A DNA stretch of 64,000 bases, from the NCBI RefSeq assembly GCF_014489615.1, contig NZ_CP060825.1, positions 1,109,001-1,173,000 of the forward strand, read 5' to 3'. Made by a program: the position numbers and the translations under genes. Positions 39,557 through 46,716 of the stretch are shown piece by piece. Within the stretch, counting starts at the first letter, position 1; every line of letters starts with the position of its first letter. Under the pieces are notes generated by a model. The model was not told the origin of the DNA. It saw only the letters and a list, made by a program, of their open reading frames with translations, and did no database searches. Source of the DNA: Streptomyces genisteinicus. Lineage in GTDB: Bacteria > Actinomycetota > Actinomycetes > Streptomycetales > Streptomycetaceae.

Positions 39557-39574
39557 GCCAGGCGCAGTGCCGCA

Positions 39575-39605
39575 CGGCGCCGTCCGTCTCGGGGAGACGG
39601 CGCCG
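39575..39605 (+). terminator. Terminator after ssgB
   Basis: A 10-bp stem (CGGCGCCGTC/GACGGCGCCG) with an 11-base loop lies 18 bases beyond the stop. Confidence 0.6.
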
Positions 39606-39749
39606 CGCGGACAATCACATACAGGCTGCATCCGGCGCCGTCGTCGCGGAATCCACCGCGTGCGACGGCGCTGCTGCGCTGCGGGCACGAACCGCTAGAG
39701 TCGGCGCAATTCGGCGGGCACCGGCCCGCGGCAGGCCAGGGAGCGAATC

Positions 39750-40307
39750 GTGCTGATTCCCCACGACACCCGTACCGCCCTCGACGCCGTCGTCGATCTG
39801 GTGAACACCGCACCGGGAGACGGGCGCGAGGACGGACTTCCGGACGTCGAGGCACTCGGCGCGTTCGTGCGCAAACACCATGTGAGCGACGTGGGCGAGC
39901 TGGGGTCGCGTGACCTGAAGGCACTGCACGGTGTGCGCGGACGGTTCGCGGAGATCTTCGCCGCGTCCGACGGGCGCACCGCGGCACGCCTGATCAACGA
40001 CCTGGTGGCCGCCGCGGGTACGACCCCGCAGCTCACCGACCACGACGGCTACGACTGGCACGTGCACTACTTCGCCCCGGGTGCCTCGGTCGCCGATCAC
40101 CTGGCGGCCGACTGCGGGATGGCCCTCGCGTTCATCGTGGTCCAGGGCGAGCAGGAGCGGCTGCGCCGGTGCGAGGCGCCGGACTGCGGACGCGCCTTCG
40201 TCGACCTCTCCCGCAACCGCTCGCGCCGCTACTGCGACAGCCGCACGTGCGGGAACCGCCTGCACGTGGCCGCGTACCGGGCCCGCCGCCGGGAAGCCGC
40301 CGGCTGA
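39750..40307 (+). CDS. CGNR zinc-finger protein, likely transcriptional regulator
   Basis: A 185-residue protein with an N-terminal helical ligand-type domain and a C-terminal CGNR zinc finger: CEAPDCGRAFVDLSRNRSRRYC then the CGNR signature DSRTCGNRLHVAAYRARRR. Such proteins are believed to bind DNA through the finger. The start is a GTG. A TAGAGT -10-like hexamer lies at about 39696. Next to ssgB this gene belongs to the conserved block, but no developmental role can be claimed from the sequence. Confidence 0.88.
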   Translation: MLIPHDTRTALDAVVDLVNTAPGDGREDGLPDVEALGAFVRKHHVSDVGELGSRDLKALHGVRGRFAEIFAASDGRTAARLINDLVAAAGTTPQLTDHDGYDWHVHYFAPGASVADHLAADCGMALAFIVVQGEQERLRRCEAPDCGRAFVDLSRNRSRRYCDSRTCGNRLHVAAYRARRREAAG

Positions 40308-40345
40308 CCCGCGCCCGGGCCGGGGCACTGCACGAACAGCCGGGG

Positions 40346-40498
40346 TCACAGCACGAACAGGTCGTGCACGGCCGCCATGAGCAGCAGCACGCCGATCACG
40401 CCGAGGAAGATCATCAGGGGCGGCTGGGAGAGCGCGAACAGACAGCCGCGCGGCTCCTGGGTCGGTGCGGGGGCCTGCCCCCGGGAGGTATCGAGCAT
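40346..40498 (-). CDS. Small membrane protein, 50 aa
   Basis: The frame begins with an ATG (MLDTSRGQAPAPTQEPRG) and continues with a hydrophobic stretch containing FALSQPPLMIFLGVIGVLLL, ending VHDLFVL. Codon third positions are GC as expected, and one membrane span is predicted. No strong ribosome-binding site is visible, so expression is uncertain. A TATGGT hexamer lies at 40567-40572 upstream. It is convergent with the CGNR gene and divergent from the N-acetyltransferase. Confidence 0.6.
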   Translation of the reverse strand: MLDTSRGQAPAPTQEPRGCLFALSQPPLMIFLGVIGVLLLMAAVHDLFVL

Positions 40499-40687
40499 CT
40501 CGGGGAGATGATGACGCAGCACGCTGCGCCCTGAGCACGCAACACGCGCCGGAGACCGGGCAGTTCACCATATTTGGCAGTGGCGGACGCAGGGCGCGAC
40601 GGTCTCGGGGACCAGGTCCGCAGGAGGAGCCGGACCGGGGCCGCGGACCGGTGCGCGGGCTCCGCGGGGCCGCCTACGGTGGGCGGC

Positions 40688-41524
40688 ATGTCCGTCGACA
40701 CAGCCTTCGATCCCGACCGCTACCTCGCCCGCATCGGCCTGGGCGGCGACCGCGCCCCGGACACCGCGGCGCTGCGGGAGGTGTGCAACGCGCACATCCA
40801 CGCGATCCCCTTCGAGAACCTCGACCCGCTGCGGGGTTCGGTGCCCTCGCTCGCTCCGTCCGACGTCGTCGCCAAGCTGGTCGACAGCCCGCGCGGCGGG
40901 TACTGCTACGAGCACAACACACTGCTGTCCCTGGCACTGCGGGCGCTCGGTTTCCGGGTCACGCCCCTGATGGCCCGGGTGGTCCTCGGCGCCGCGGCGC
41001 CCGAGAGCCGGCCCCGCACCCATATGACGCTCCTGGTGGAGGTGGCCGGCGAGGAGCACCCCTGGCTCGCGGACGCGGGCTTCGGAGCGGCGGGGAGCCT
41101 GCTGGAGGCCGTGCCCCTGGTCACCGGCGCCGAGTTCCGGTCCGGGCCGCGCACGCACCGGTTCGTCCACGCGCCGCACGACGGCCCGCTCGCCCTGTGG
41201 GTGCTCCAGGCGAGGACGGGCACCGGGGACGCGGCGGAGTGGGCGGACCAGTACGCGTTCACCGTCGAGCCGTTCGCCGCACCGGACTTCGAGGTCGCCA
41301 ACTGGCACGTGGCCACCAACCCGCGCTCGCCGTTCAGTCGGCGGCTCCACGCGCAGTGCACCCGCCCCGGCGTGCACCGTGCCCTGGACGACCGCCGGTA
41401 CACCGAGACCCGGGCCGACGGCGGTGTCACCGAGCGGCTGATCGGGACCGAGGAGGAGGCGCGGGCCCTGTTGGCGGAGGAGTTCGGCATCGTCGCGCCC
41501 GAGGACATGAAGCTGCTGTCGTAG
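40688..41524 (+). CDS. Arylamine N-acetyltransferase
   Basis: A 278-residue NAT-family enzyme transferring acetyl or other acyl groups from CoA to arylamines or related amines. The catalytic triad is complete: Cys in RGGYCYEHN, His in RTHMTLLVEV and Asp in WLADAGFG. N-terminal PFENLD is also typical. In actinomycetes related enzymes act in antibiotic or secondary metabolite amide formation or in cholesterol metabolism. Context gives no substrate. The ATG giving MSVDTAFDP is chosen. Confidence 0.93.
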   Translation: MSVDTAFDPDRYLARIGLGGDRAPDTAALREVCNAHIHAIPFENLDPLRGSVPSLAPSDVVAKLVDSPRGGYCYEHNTLLSLALRALGFRVTPLMARVVLGAAAPESRPRTHMTLLVEVAGEEHPWLADAGFGAAGSLLEAVPLVTGAEFRSGPRTHRFVHAPHDGPLALWVLQARTGTGDAAEWADQYAFTVEPFAAPDFEVANWHVATNPRSPFSRRLHAQCTRPGVHRALDDRRYTETRADGGVTERLIGTEEEARALLAEEFGIVAPEDMKLLS

Positions 41525-41568
41525 CGGGTCGGCTCCGGCTTCGTATAGGGGCCGCGGGGGCCGCGCCG

Positions 41569-42009
41569 TCAGATGCCGTGCTTCTTGAGGATCGCCTCGA
41601 TGTCGCTGAAGTCGTCCGCCCCGGTGTCGGCCGCCTTCCGGGACCGGGGCGCGGCGGCGTTGCCGGCCGCGCCCAGGGAGGGCGCCGACGCCGCGGGGGC
41701 CACCGCGTCACCGCCCCGTGCGGCGGCGGCCTTGCGCTCCCGGCGGGTGCCGCCGGAGCGGCGTTCCACGATCCGGGTGGTCATGAAGAGCAGCCACGCG
41801 CCGCCGAGCAGGCCGAAGCCGACCCAGGCGGACGGGCTGAACGCGGTGCCGACGGCCCACTCGACCGCGCCGGTCAGCACCAGGCCGACGGGCACCAGCG
41901 AGTAGGCGGCGATCCGGGTCGCGGCGAGGAAGCGCCGGCGGTACGCCGTGATCGCGGCGATGCCCAGGCCCGCCGCGGACACCGCGGAACAAATGGTCTC
42001 GGCAAGCAT
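41569..42009 (-). CDS. Uncharacterised small membrane protein, 146 aa
   Basis: Two or three transmembrane segments in the first 85 residues (ICSAVSAAGLGIAAITAY, IAAYSLVPVGLVLTGAVEWAVG, FGLLGGAWLLFMTTRI) precede a Lys/Arg/Ala-rich cytoplasmic tail. The tail ends with a conserved-looking acidic patch DFSDIEAILKKHGI. The ATG has GGAGGACCGG immediately before it. I do not know its function. It is divergent from the DsbA-like gene. Confidence 0.8.
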   Translation of the reverse strand: MLAETICSAVSAAGLGIAAITAYRRRFLAATRIAAYSLVPVGLVLTGAVEWAVGTAFSPSAWVGFGLLGGAWLLFMTTRIVERRSGGTRRERKAAAARGGDAVAPAASAPSLGAAGNAAAPRSRKAADTGADDFSDIEAILKKHGI

Positions 42010-42175
42010 CCGGTCCTCCAGGCTCGGCGGGCACGAGGTGTGGCGTTCTCCTCCATCCTGCACCGTCATCGTGCGCGGATGCCACGGAGCGGGCGATCTC
42101 AGGGGTATCTCCGGGATCGCTCTCCTCCTCAGGTCCCCGTCGCGGGCCCCCCGTCCCGGCTGGAAGACTGGCCGC

Positions 42176-42688
42176 ATGAACGACTCCTCCCCCCGCCCGG
42201 TCGTCGTCGACGTCTGGTGCGAGCTCCAGTGCCCCGACTGCCGCACCGCCCTCGACGACGTGCGCGCCCTGCGCGAGCGGTACGGCGACCGCCTGGATCT
42301 GCGGCTGCGGCACTTCCCGCTCGAGAAGCACAAGCACGCCTTCGCCGCGGCCCAGGCCGCCGAGGAGGCCGCCGGGCAGGGCAGGGGCTGGGAGTACACG
42401 GAAGCGGTCCTCGCCCGTGTCGAGGACCTGGCGGCGCGAGGTGAGCAGGTCCTCGTGGAGACCGCGGGGGAACTGGGGCTGGACGCGGAGGAGTTCGACA
42501 CCGCGCTGATCGACGGGCGGCACATCCTGGCCGTCGACGCCGACCAGGCCGAGGGCAAGGCGATCGGCGTGACCGGCACGCCGACGTACGTCGTCGACGG
42601 GCAGCGGCTGGACGGCGGCAAGAGCCAGGAAGGGCTGCGCGGCCGGATCGAGGAGATCGTCGACCGGCTGCTGGCGGACCCGAGCTGA
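42176..42688 (+). CDS. DsbA-family thioredoxin-fold protein (FrnE-like)
   Basis: A 170-residue cytoplasmic protein of the DsbA superfamily. The redox motif is CPDC within VWCELQCPDCRTAL. TGTPTYVVDGQ supplies the cis-proline loop, and an inserted helical domain lies between (residues 45-110). No signal peptide is seen, so unlike a classical DsbA it should work inside the cell, perhaps as a disulfide reductase or isomerase. The ATG giving MNDSSPRP is used. Confidence 0.88.
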   Translation: MNDSSPRPVVVDVWCELQCPDCRTALDDVRALRERYGDRLDLRLRHFPLEKHKHAFAAAQAAEEAAGQGRGWEYTEAVLARVEDLAARGEQVLVETAGELGLDAEEFDTALIDGRHILAVDADQAEGKAIGVTGTPTYVVDGQRLDGGKSQEGLRGRIEEIVDRLLADPS

Positions 42689-42690
42689 GT

Positions 42691-42740
42691 CCCGGCGGTC
42701 CCGGCGGCTCGGGACGGCCGAAGCCTCCGGGACCGCCGGG
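42691..42740. terminator. Terminator between the DsbA-like gene and the GNAT gene
   Basis: 14-base arms (CCCGGCGGTCCCGG and its complement) with a 22-base loop that can itself fold lie between converging genes. Confidence 0.55.
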
Positions 42741-42749
42741 AGGCGCGGC

Positions 42750-43586
42750 TCAGAGCAGGCGCTTGGCGACGTTGCGGAACGTGGTGCGGTAGCCGAGGGA
42801 CTCGTAGAGGCCCAGGGCCGTGGTGTTGCCGGCGAAGACGTGGAGGCCGATCAGCGGCAGGCCGTCGGCGTGGGCGATCCGCTCGGCGTGCTGCATCAGG
42901 GCCCGGCCGTGCCCCTGGCCGCGGTGCGGCTCGGCCACCTCGACGTCGAAGACGTACGCGCCCTGCTCGCCGGGGCGGACCTCGTGCCGCGCCACCCACA
43001 CGTGACCGACCGGGGTGCCGCCGGCGAGCAGTACGTGGATCCGGACCCCCTCGGTGGCGGCGCCGTCGGGGAGCAGCCGCTCGTGGACCTCCTCCGAGCG
43101 CAGGACCGCCTCGTCCTCGGGCACCCCGCGGTCGATCCAGTCCTGCGCGAAGTGCCGCACCGCGTGGACGCGCCACGCGGTGAACTCGGCGTCGTCCATG
43201 GGGCGCGCCACGACGCCCGGAGGGGGCGGCGGGGGCTCGGCCGTCTCCTTGAGCATGTTGCGGCCCCGCTCGGTGTAGCCGAGTGCCGCGGCCCACCCCA
43301 GTACACGGTCGGCGCCGTCCGGGACCGCCGCGCGGACCTCGGTGCAGCCCCAGTCGCGGAGCACCTCCTCGGCCGCGAGCGCGGCGACCGTGCCGCGGCC
43401 GCGGCCGCGGTCCGGCTCGTCGACGCCGAGCGACCGGATGTGGCCGGCGGGGCGGCCGCCCGCGAGAGAGGACTCCAGTTCCACGGCGCCCACCCGCCGC
43501 CCGTTGACGCAGACGTCGAAGGTGCGGGCGCGGGCGCCCTGCCCGTCCCGCCGGATCGGCCCGGTCGGCCGCAGAGTAGTGGTCAT
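42750..43586 (-). CDS. Tandem GNAT acetyltransferase
   Basis: A 278-residue protein with two acetyltransferase-like domains. The N-terminal copy (1-115) has HIRSLGVDEPDRGRGRGTVA. The C-terminal copy (about 130-278) has the acetyl-CoA P-loop pattern VAEPHRGQGHGRALMQHAER and the end NTTALGLYESLGYRT. Each holds a version of motif A (Q/R-x2-G-x-G/A). Tandem arrangements occur in mycothiol synthase and peptide or antibiotic modification enzymes, but I do not see a mycothiol synthase signature. The ATG giving MTTTLRPTG is used. Confidence 0.8.
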   Translation of the reverse strand: MTTTLRPTGPIRRDGQGARARTFDVCVNGRRVGAVELESSLAGGRPAGHIRSLGVDEPDRGRGRGTVAALAAEEVLRDWGCTEVRAAVPDGADRVLGWAAALGYTERGRNMLKETAEPPPPPPGVVARPMDDAEFTAWRVHAVRHFAQDWIDRGVPEDEAVLRSEEVHERLLPDGAATEGVRIHVLLAGGTPVGHVWVARHEVRPGEQGAYVFDVEVAEPHRGQGHGRALMQHAERIAHADGLPLIGLHVFAGNTTALGLYESLGYRTTFRNVAKRLL

Positions 43587-43716
43587 CGAGGACTTTCTAC
43601 CTGCCGGGCGGCCGTACGACACCGGTTTTCCGGCAGCGGTTGCGGGCGTTCCGGAGCCTGGCGCCCCGGGCACCGCTCCGTCCGTTCCCGGACGGGCTGC
43701 GCGGGGGCCGCCGTCA

Positions 43717-43797
43717 CGGGGCCGGCCCCGGCCAGTCGGGTGTCGACGGCACGGGGTTGTCCCGGCGGCGGGCAGGTGGTGCCGGGGCCGGCCCCGG
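43717..43797 (-). terminator. Two GGGGCCGGCCCC palindromes after pabC
   Basis: The palindromes CGGGGCCGGCCCCG at 43717-43730 and CCGGGGCCGGCCCCGG at 43782-43797 can each fold alone or pair with one another. They follow pabC, the end of the pabB-pabC unit. Confidence 0.5.
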
Positions 43798-43806
43798 GCC
43801 GGATGC

Positions 43807-44631
43807 CTAGCGGGGGTCGGCGTCGGCCGCGGCGCGCTCCGCGAAGACGCGCATGGCCTTCGCGGTGACGGGACCCGGCTCCGCGGGGAGCGGGCGGCCG
43901 TCCACGCGTACGACGGCCTGGACGTCGCGGAGGGTCGAGGTCAGGAAGACCTCCTCGGCGCGCTCCAGGGCGTCCATCGGCAGGTCGGTCTCCTTGGCGC
44001 CGGTCCATTCGACGGTGAGGGCGCGGGTGATGCCGGCGAGGCAGCCGGACGAGACCGGAGGGGTGTGGAGTTCGCCGTCGAGGACGACGAACACGTTCGA
44101 CCCGGTGCCCTCGCACAGCCTGCCGACGGTGTTGGCGAACAGCGCCTCCGACGCCCCGTGGTCGTGGGCCCGTGCGAGGGCGACGACGTTCTCCGCGTAC
44201 GAGGTGGTCTTGAGTCCGGCGAGGGCGCCGCGTTCGTTGCGGGTCCAGGGGACGGTGATCACCGCCGTGGTGTCGGGGCGGCGGGAGGTCTCCCCCAGGG
44301 CGACGACCAGGGTGGGCCCGTCGGTGCCCCGGTCGGAGCCGAGCGGTGAGAGGCCGCCGGTGTACGTGATCCGCAGGCGGCCGAGCGCCATCGGGTTGGC
44401 CGCGAGCACGGCGGCCGAGGCGCGCCGGATCTCGTCGTGGTCCGGTGCCGGCAGGCCGAGACCCGCGGCGGAGCGGCTGAGCCTGTCCAGGTGCCGGGTG
44501 AGCGCGAACGGCTGCCCGTGGGCGGCCTTCACCGTCTCGAAGATGCCGTCGCCCACGGTGATCCCGTGGTCGAGCACCGACACCCGGGCCTCCTCGGCGT
44601 CCTTGAGCCCGCCGTTGACCCACAGCTTCAT
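43807..44631 (-). CDS. pabC: Aminodeoxychorismate lyase-like class IV aminotransferase
   Basis: A 274-residue PLP-dependent enzyme with the fold-type IV pattern: WVNGGLKDAEEARVSVLDHG near the start, the lysine segment GLKTTSYAENVVAL, and SNVFVVLDGELHTPPVSSGCLAG. It converts aminodeoxychorismate to p-aminobenzoate. Its ATG overlaps the stop of the chorismate-binding gene by 4 bases, so it is coupled to pabB. A D-amino acid or branched-chain specificity is not excluded. Confidence 0.87.
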   Translation of the reverse strand: MKLWVNGGLKDAEEARVSVLDHGITVGDGIFETVKAAHGQPFALTRHLDRLSRSAAGLGLPAPDHDEIRRASAAVLAANPMALGRLRITYTGGLSPLGSDRGTDGPTLVVALGETSRRPDTTAVITVPWTRNERGALAGLKTTSYAENVVALARAHDHGASEALFANTVGRLCEGTGSNVFVVLDGELHTPPVSSGCLAGITRALTVEWTGAKETDLPMDALERAEEVFLTSTLRDVQAVVRVDGRPLPAEPGPVTAKAMRVFAERAAADADPR

Positions 44632-45686
44632 CCCGCAGTCCTTCCGCTCGCCTCGTACGCGCCCGACGCTACCGCGAGCAGGCGGGCCGCCTTCAGTTCG
44701 GTCTCGGCCCACTCGCGTTCGGGGTCCGAGCCCCAGGTGATGCCGGCGCCGGTGCCGAAGCGCAGCAGCGGGCCCCCGGTCGCCGCGCGGTCGATCCAGA
44801 AGGTGCGTATGCCGACGGCGAGCTCACCGGTGCCGCAGTCGGCGTCGACCCAGCCGATGCCTCCGCAGTACGGGCCGCGCGGGGAGGTCTCCAGGGCGTC
44901 GATGATCCGCAGGGCGCTGGACTTGGGGGCTCCGGTGACCGAGCCGGGCGGGAAGGCGGCCGCCAGCAGCTGGGACCATCCGGCGCCGGGGGCGAGTTCG
45001 CCGCGGACGGTGGAGACGAGGTGCACGAGTCCCGGGTGCGGTTCGACGTCGCAGAGGGAGGGCACGGTCACGGTGCCGGTGGCGCAGACCCGGCCGAGGT
45101 CGTTGCGGACCAGGTCCACGATCATCACGTTCTCCGCGTGGTCCTTCTCCAGCAGGTCGGCGGCGGTGCGGCCGGTGCCCTTGATGGGGCCGGACTCCAC
45201 GGCGGCGCCGTCGCGGCGCAGGAAGAGCTCCGGCGAGGCGGTGGCGATCTCGACGCCGTGCGCGGGGAGCCGGATCGTTCCTGCGTAGGGCGCCGGGTTG
45301 CCCCGGGCCAGCAGCGCGGTCAGCTCGTCCACGTCGTGCTCCCCGGGGCCGGTCAGCGGGGCGCTCAGGACCCGGCAGAGATTGGCCTGGTAGACCTCGC
45401 CCGCGGCGATGTGCTCGCGGATCCGGCGCACACCGGCGGTGTAGGCGGCGCGGTCGAGCGAGCTCGTCCACTCCTCGGCGGCGGGGCCGCGCCAGCGGCC
45501 CGGGACGGGCGCGGGCACCGCCTCGGTGCGCACGTCGCCGAAGCGCGCGCAGGTCAGCCGCCCCTCGAAGTCCGCGGAGACGGCCCAGAAGCCGGCGGAG
45601 TCGAGGGCGGCGGGGTCGCTGGTGACATCCCGGAGATCGGTGGCGACGAGGGAGCCGAACCGGGCCAGAGGAGCGAGGTCGTGCAC
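44628..45686 (-). CDS. pabB: Aminodeoxychorismate synthase component I-like (chorismate-binding)
   Basis: A 352-residue chorismate-utilising enzyme. The conserved core is VYQANLCRVLSAPL, VESGPIKGTGR, GSVTGAPK, GPYCGGIGW and the C-terminal FGTGAGITWGSDPEREWAETELK. The N-terminal domain is shorter than in anthranilate synthase and lacks a glutaminase. With pabC next door this forms the p-aminobenzoate branch toward folate. I start at the GTG giving VHDLAPLARFG, which lacks a ribosome-binding site and may be leaderless. Confidence 0.9.
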   Translation of the reverse strand: MHDLAPLARFGSLVATDLRDVTSDPAALDSAGFWAVSADFEGRLTCARFGDVRTEAVPAPVPGRWRGPAAEEWTSSLDRAAYTAGVRRIREHIAAGEVYQANLCRVLSAPLTGPGEHDVDELTALLARGNPAPYAGTIRLPAHGVEIATASPELFLRRDGAAVESGPIKGTGRTAADLLEKDHAENVMIVDLVRNDLGRVCATGTVTVPSLCDVEPHPGLVHLVSTVRGELAPGAGWSQLLAAAFPPGSVTGAPKSSALRIIDALETSPRGPYCGGIGWVDADCGTGELAVGIRTFWIDRAATGGPLLRFGTGAGITWGSDPEREWAETELKAARLLAVASGAYEASGRTAG

Positions 45687-45693
45687 GTCTGCG

Positions 45694-45699
45694 AGTGTA
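45694..45699 (-). promoter_or_regulatory. Candidate -10 element for leaderless pabB
   Basis: TACACT (minus strand) ends 7 bases before the GTG, the spacing expected if transcription begins at the start codon. No good -35 is seen. Confidence 0.4.
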
Positions 45700-45783
45700 G
45701 GACCGGGACCGGCCGGCCGCGGCGATGCGGCAGGTGAGCTGCCACGACGGGCCCACACCTCAGCACGCTGCACAAACGCGTTT

Positions 45784-45811
45784 TTGTACTGGCCGAGGAA
45801 TCCGCTAGAGT
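45784..45811 (+). promoter_or_regulatory. Promoter of the tRNA operon
   Basis: TTGTAC, a 16-base spacer and TAGAGT lie 43 bases before tRNA-Gly in an unusually AT-rich patch. They match the vegetative promoter pattern. Confidence 0.65.
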
Positions 45812-45853
45812 TCAACACGTCGCCGGGACGCGCAAGCGGAACGGAAACGACAG

Positions 45854-45926
45854 GCGGACGTGGCTCAGTTGGTAGAGCATCACCTTGCCAAGGTGAGGGT
45901 CGCGAGTTCGAATCTCGTCGTCCGCT
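45854..45926 (+). tRNA. tRNA-Gly, anticodon GCC
   Basis: A 73-nt cloverleaf with acceptor GCGGACG/CGTCCGC, anticodon loop TTGCCAA (GCC, reads GGC/GGT) and T-loop TTCGAAT. The discriminator is T. It is the first gene of the five-tRNA operon. Confidence 0.95.
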
Positions 45927-45962
45927 CGAGAATCGGGGGATCTTCCCGACCCCCGCACTCCG

Positions 45963-46033
45963 GGTGGAGTGGCCGAGAGGCGAGGCAACGGCCTGCAAAG
46001 CCGTCTACACGGGTTCAAATCCCGTCTCCACCT
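45963..46033 (+). tRNA. tRNA-Cys, anticodon GCA
   Basis: A 71-nt cloverleaf with acceptor GGTGGAG/CTCCACC, anticodon loop CTGCAAA (GCA) and T-loop TTCAAAT. The discriminator is T, the usual base for tRNA-Cys. Confidence 0.95.
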
Positions 46034-46037
46034 CCAA

Positions 46038-46109
46038 GGACGATTAGCTCAGCGGGAGAGCGCTTCCCTGACACGGAAGAGGTCACTGGTTCAATCCCAG
46101 TATCGTCCA
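46038..46109 (+). tRNA. tRNA-Val, anticodon GAC (copy 1)
   Basis: A 72-nt cloverleaf with acceptor GGACGAT/ATCGTCC, anticodon loop CTGACAC (GAC, reads GTC/GTT) and T-loop TTCAATC. It differs from the next two copies only in acceptor pairs 2 and 3. Confidence 0.95.
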
Positions 46110-46128
46110 CTGGTCCGCAAGGATCCCC

Positions 46129-46200
46129 GCGCGATTAGCTCAGCGGGAGAGCGCTTCCCTGACACGGAAGAGGTCACTGGTTCAATCCCAGTATCGCGCA
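46129..46200 (+). tRNA. tRNA-Val, anticodon GAC (copy 2)
   Basis: The body is the same as copy 1 but the acceptor is GCGCGAT/ATCGCGC. Both sides of the changed pairs are compensated, so the stem is intact. Confidence 0.95.
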
Positions 46201-46230
46201 CGCAGTACGCGGTATCCGCAGGTCTGACCT

Positions 46231-46302
46231 GCGCGATTAGCTCAGCGGGAGAGCGCTTCCCTGACACGGAAGAGGTCACTGGTTCAATCCCAGTATCGCG
46301 CA
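46231..46302 (+). tRNA. tRNA-Val, anticodon GAC (copy 3)
   Basis: Identical to copy 2 over all 72 bases. The spacers between copies differ (19 and 30 bases), so the tRNA units rather than the whole block were copied. Confidence 0.95.
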
Positions 46303-46308
46303 CCACCT

Positions 46309-46340
46309 CGAAGCCCCCGGCCCATCGGCCGGGGGCTTCG
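46309..46340. terminator. Terminator of the tRNA operon
   Basis: A perfect 14-bp stem (CGAAGCCCCCGGCC and its complement) with loop CATC lies between the operon and the converging zinc-ribbon gene. Confidence 0.85.
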
Positions 46341-46358
46341 TCGTGCACGCGAGGGACG

Positions 46359-46649
46359 TCAGGAGGAGAACAGCATCCGGCCGAAGCCCCGCTGGTGGTG
46401 TCCGTGGCTCCCGTGGTGGCCGTGGTGTCCGCCGTGGTGCTGGGCGCCCCAGGCGGGCGCCGCCGGGGCGGGGGCCGCGGGGTAGGCCTGCGGGGGCGGC
46501 GCCTGCTGTGCCCACTGCGACTCCAGGCGGGTCAGCGACTCCAGCTCCCCGTAGTCGAGGAATATGCCCCGGCAGCCGCTGCACTGCTCGATCTGGACAC
46601 CGTTGCGGTTGTACGTGTGCATCGCCGCGTGGCACTTCGGACACTGCAT
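46359..46649 (-). CDS. TFIIB-type zinc-ribbon protein with His-rich tail
   Basis: A 96-residue protein. The N-terminal zinc ribbon has two Cys pairs, CPKC (about residues 3-6) and CSGC (about 23-26), and continues with the family phrase GIFLDYGELESL. The middle is Ala/Pro/Gln-rich and the C-terminus has about a dozen His in the HHGGHHGHH pattern, a possible metal-binding tail. Function is unknown. The ATG start is clear. Confidence 0.85.
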   Translation of the reverse strand: MQCPKCHAAMHTYNRNGVQIEQCSGCRGIFLDYGELESLTRLESQWAQQAPPPQAYPAAPAPAAPAWGAQHHGGHHGHHGSHGHHQRGFGRMLFSS

Positions 46650-46716
46650 CTCAGCTCAGCCTCTCGCCGTGGGTTCGACCGTCGCCGGATGCATGCCCGG
46701 CGGCCCGCTCCTCACC

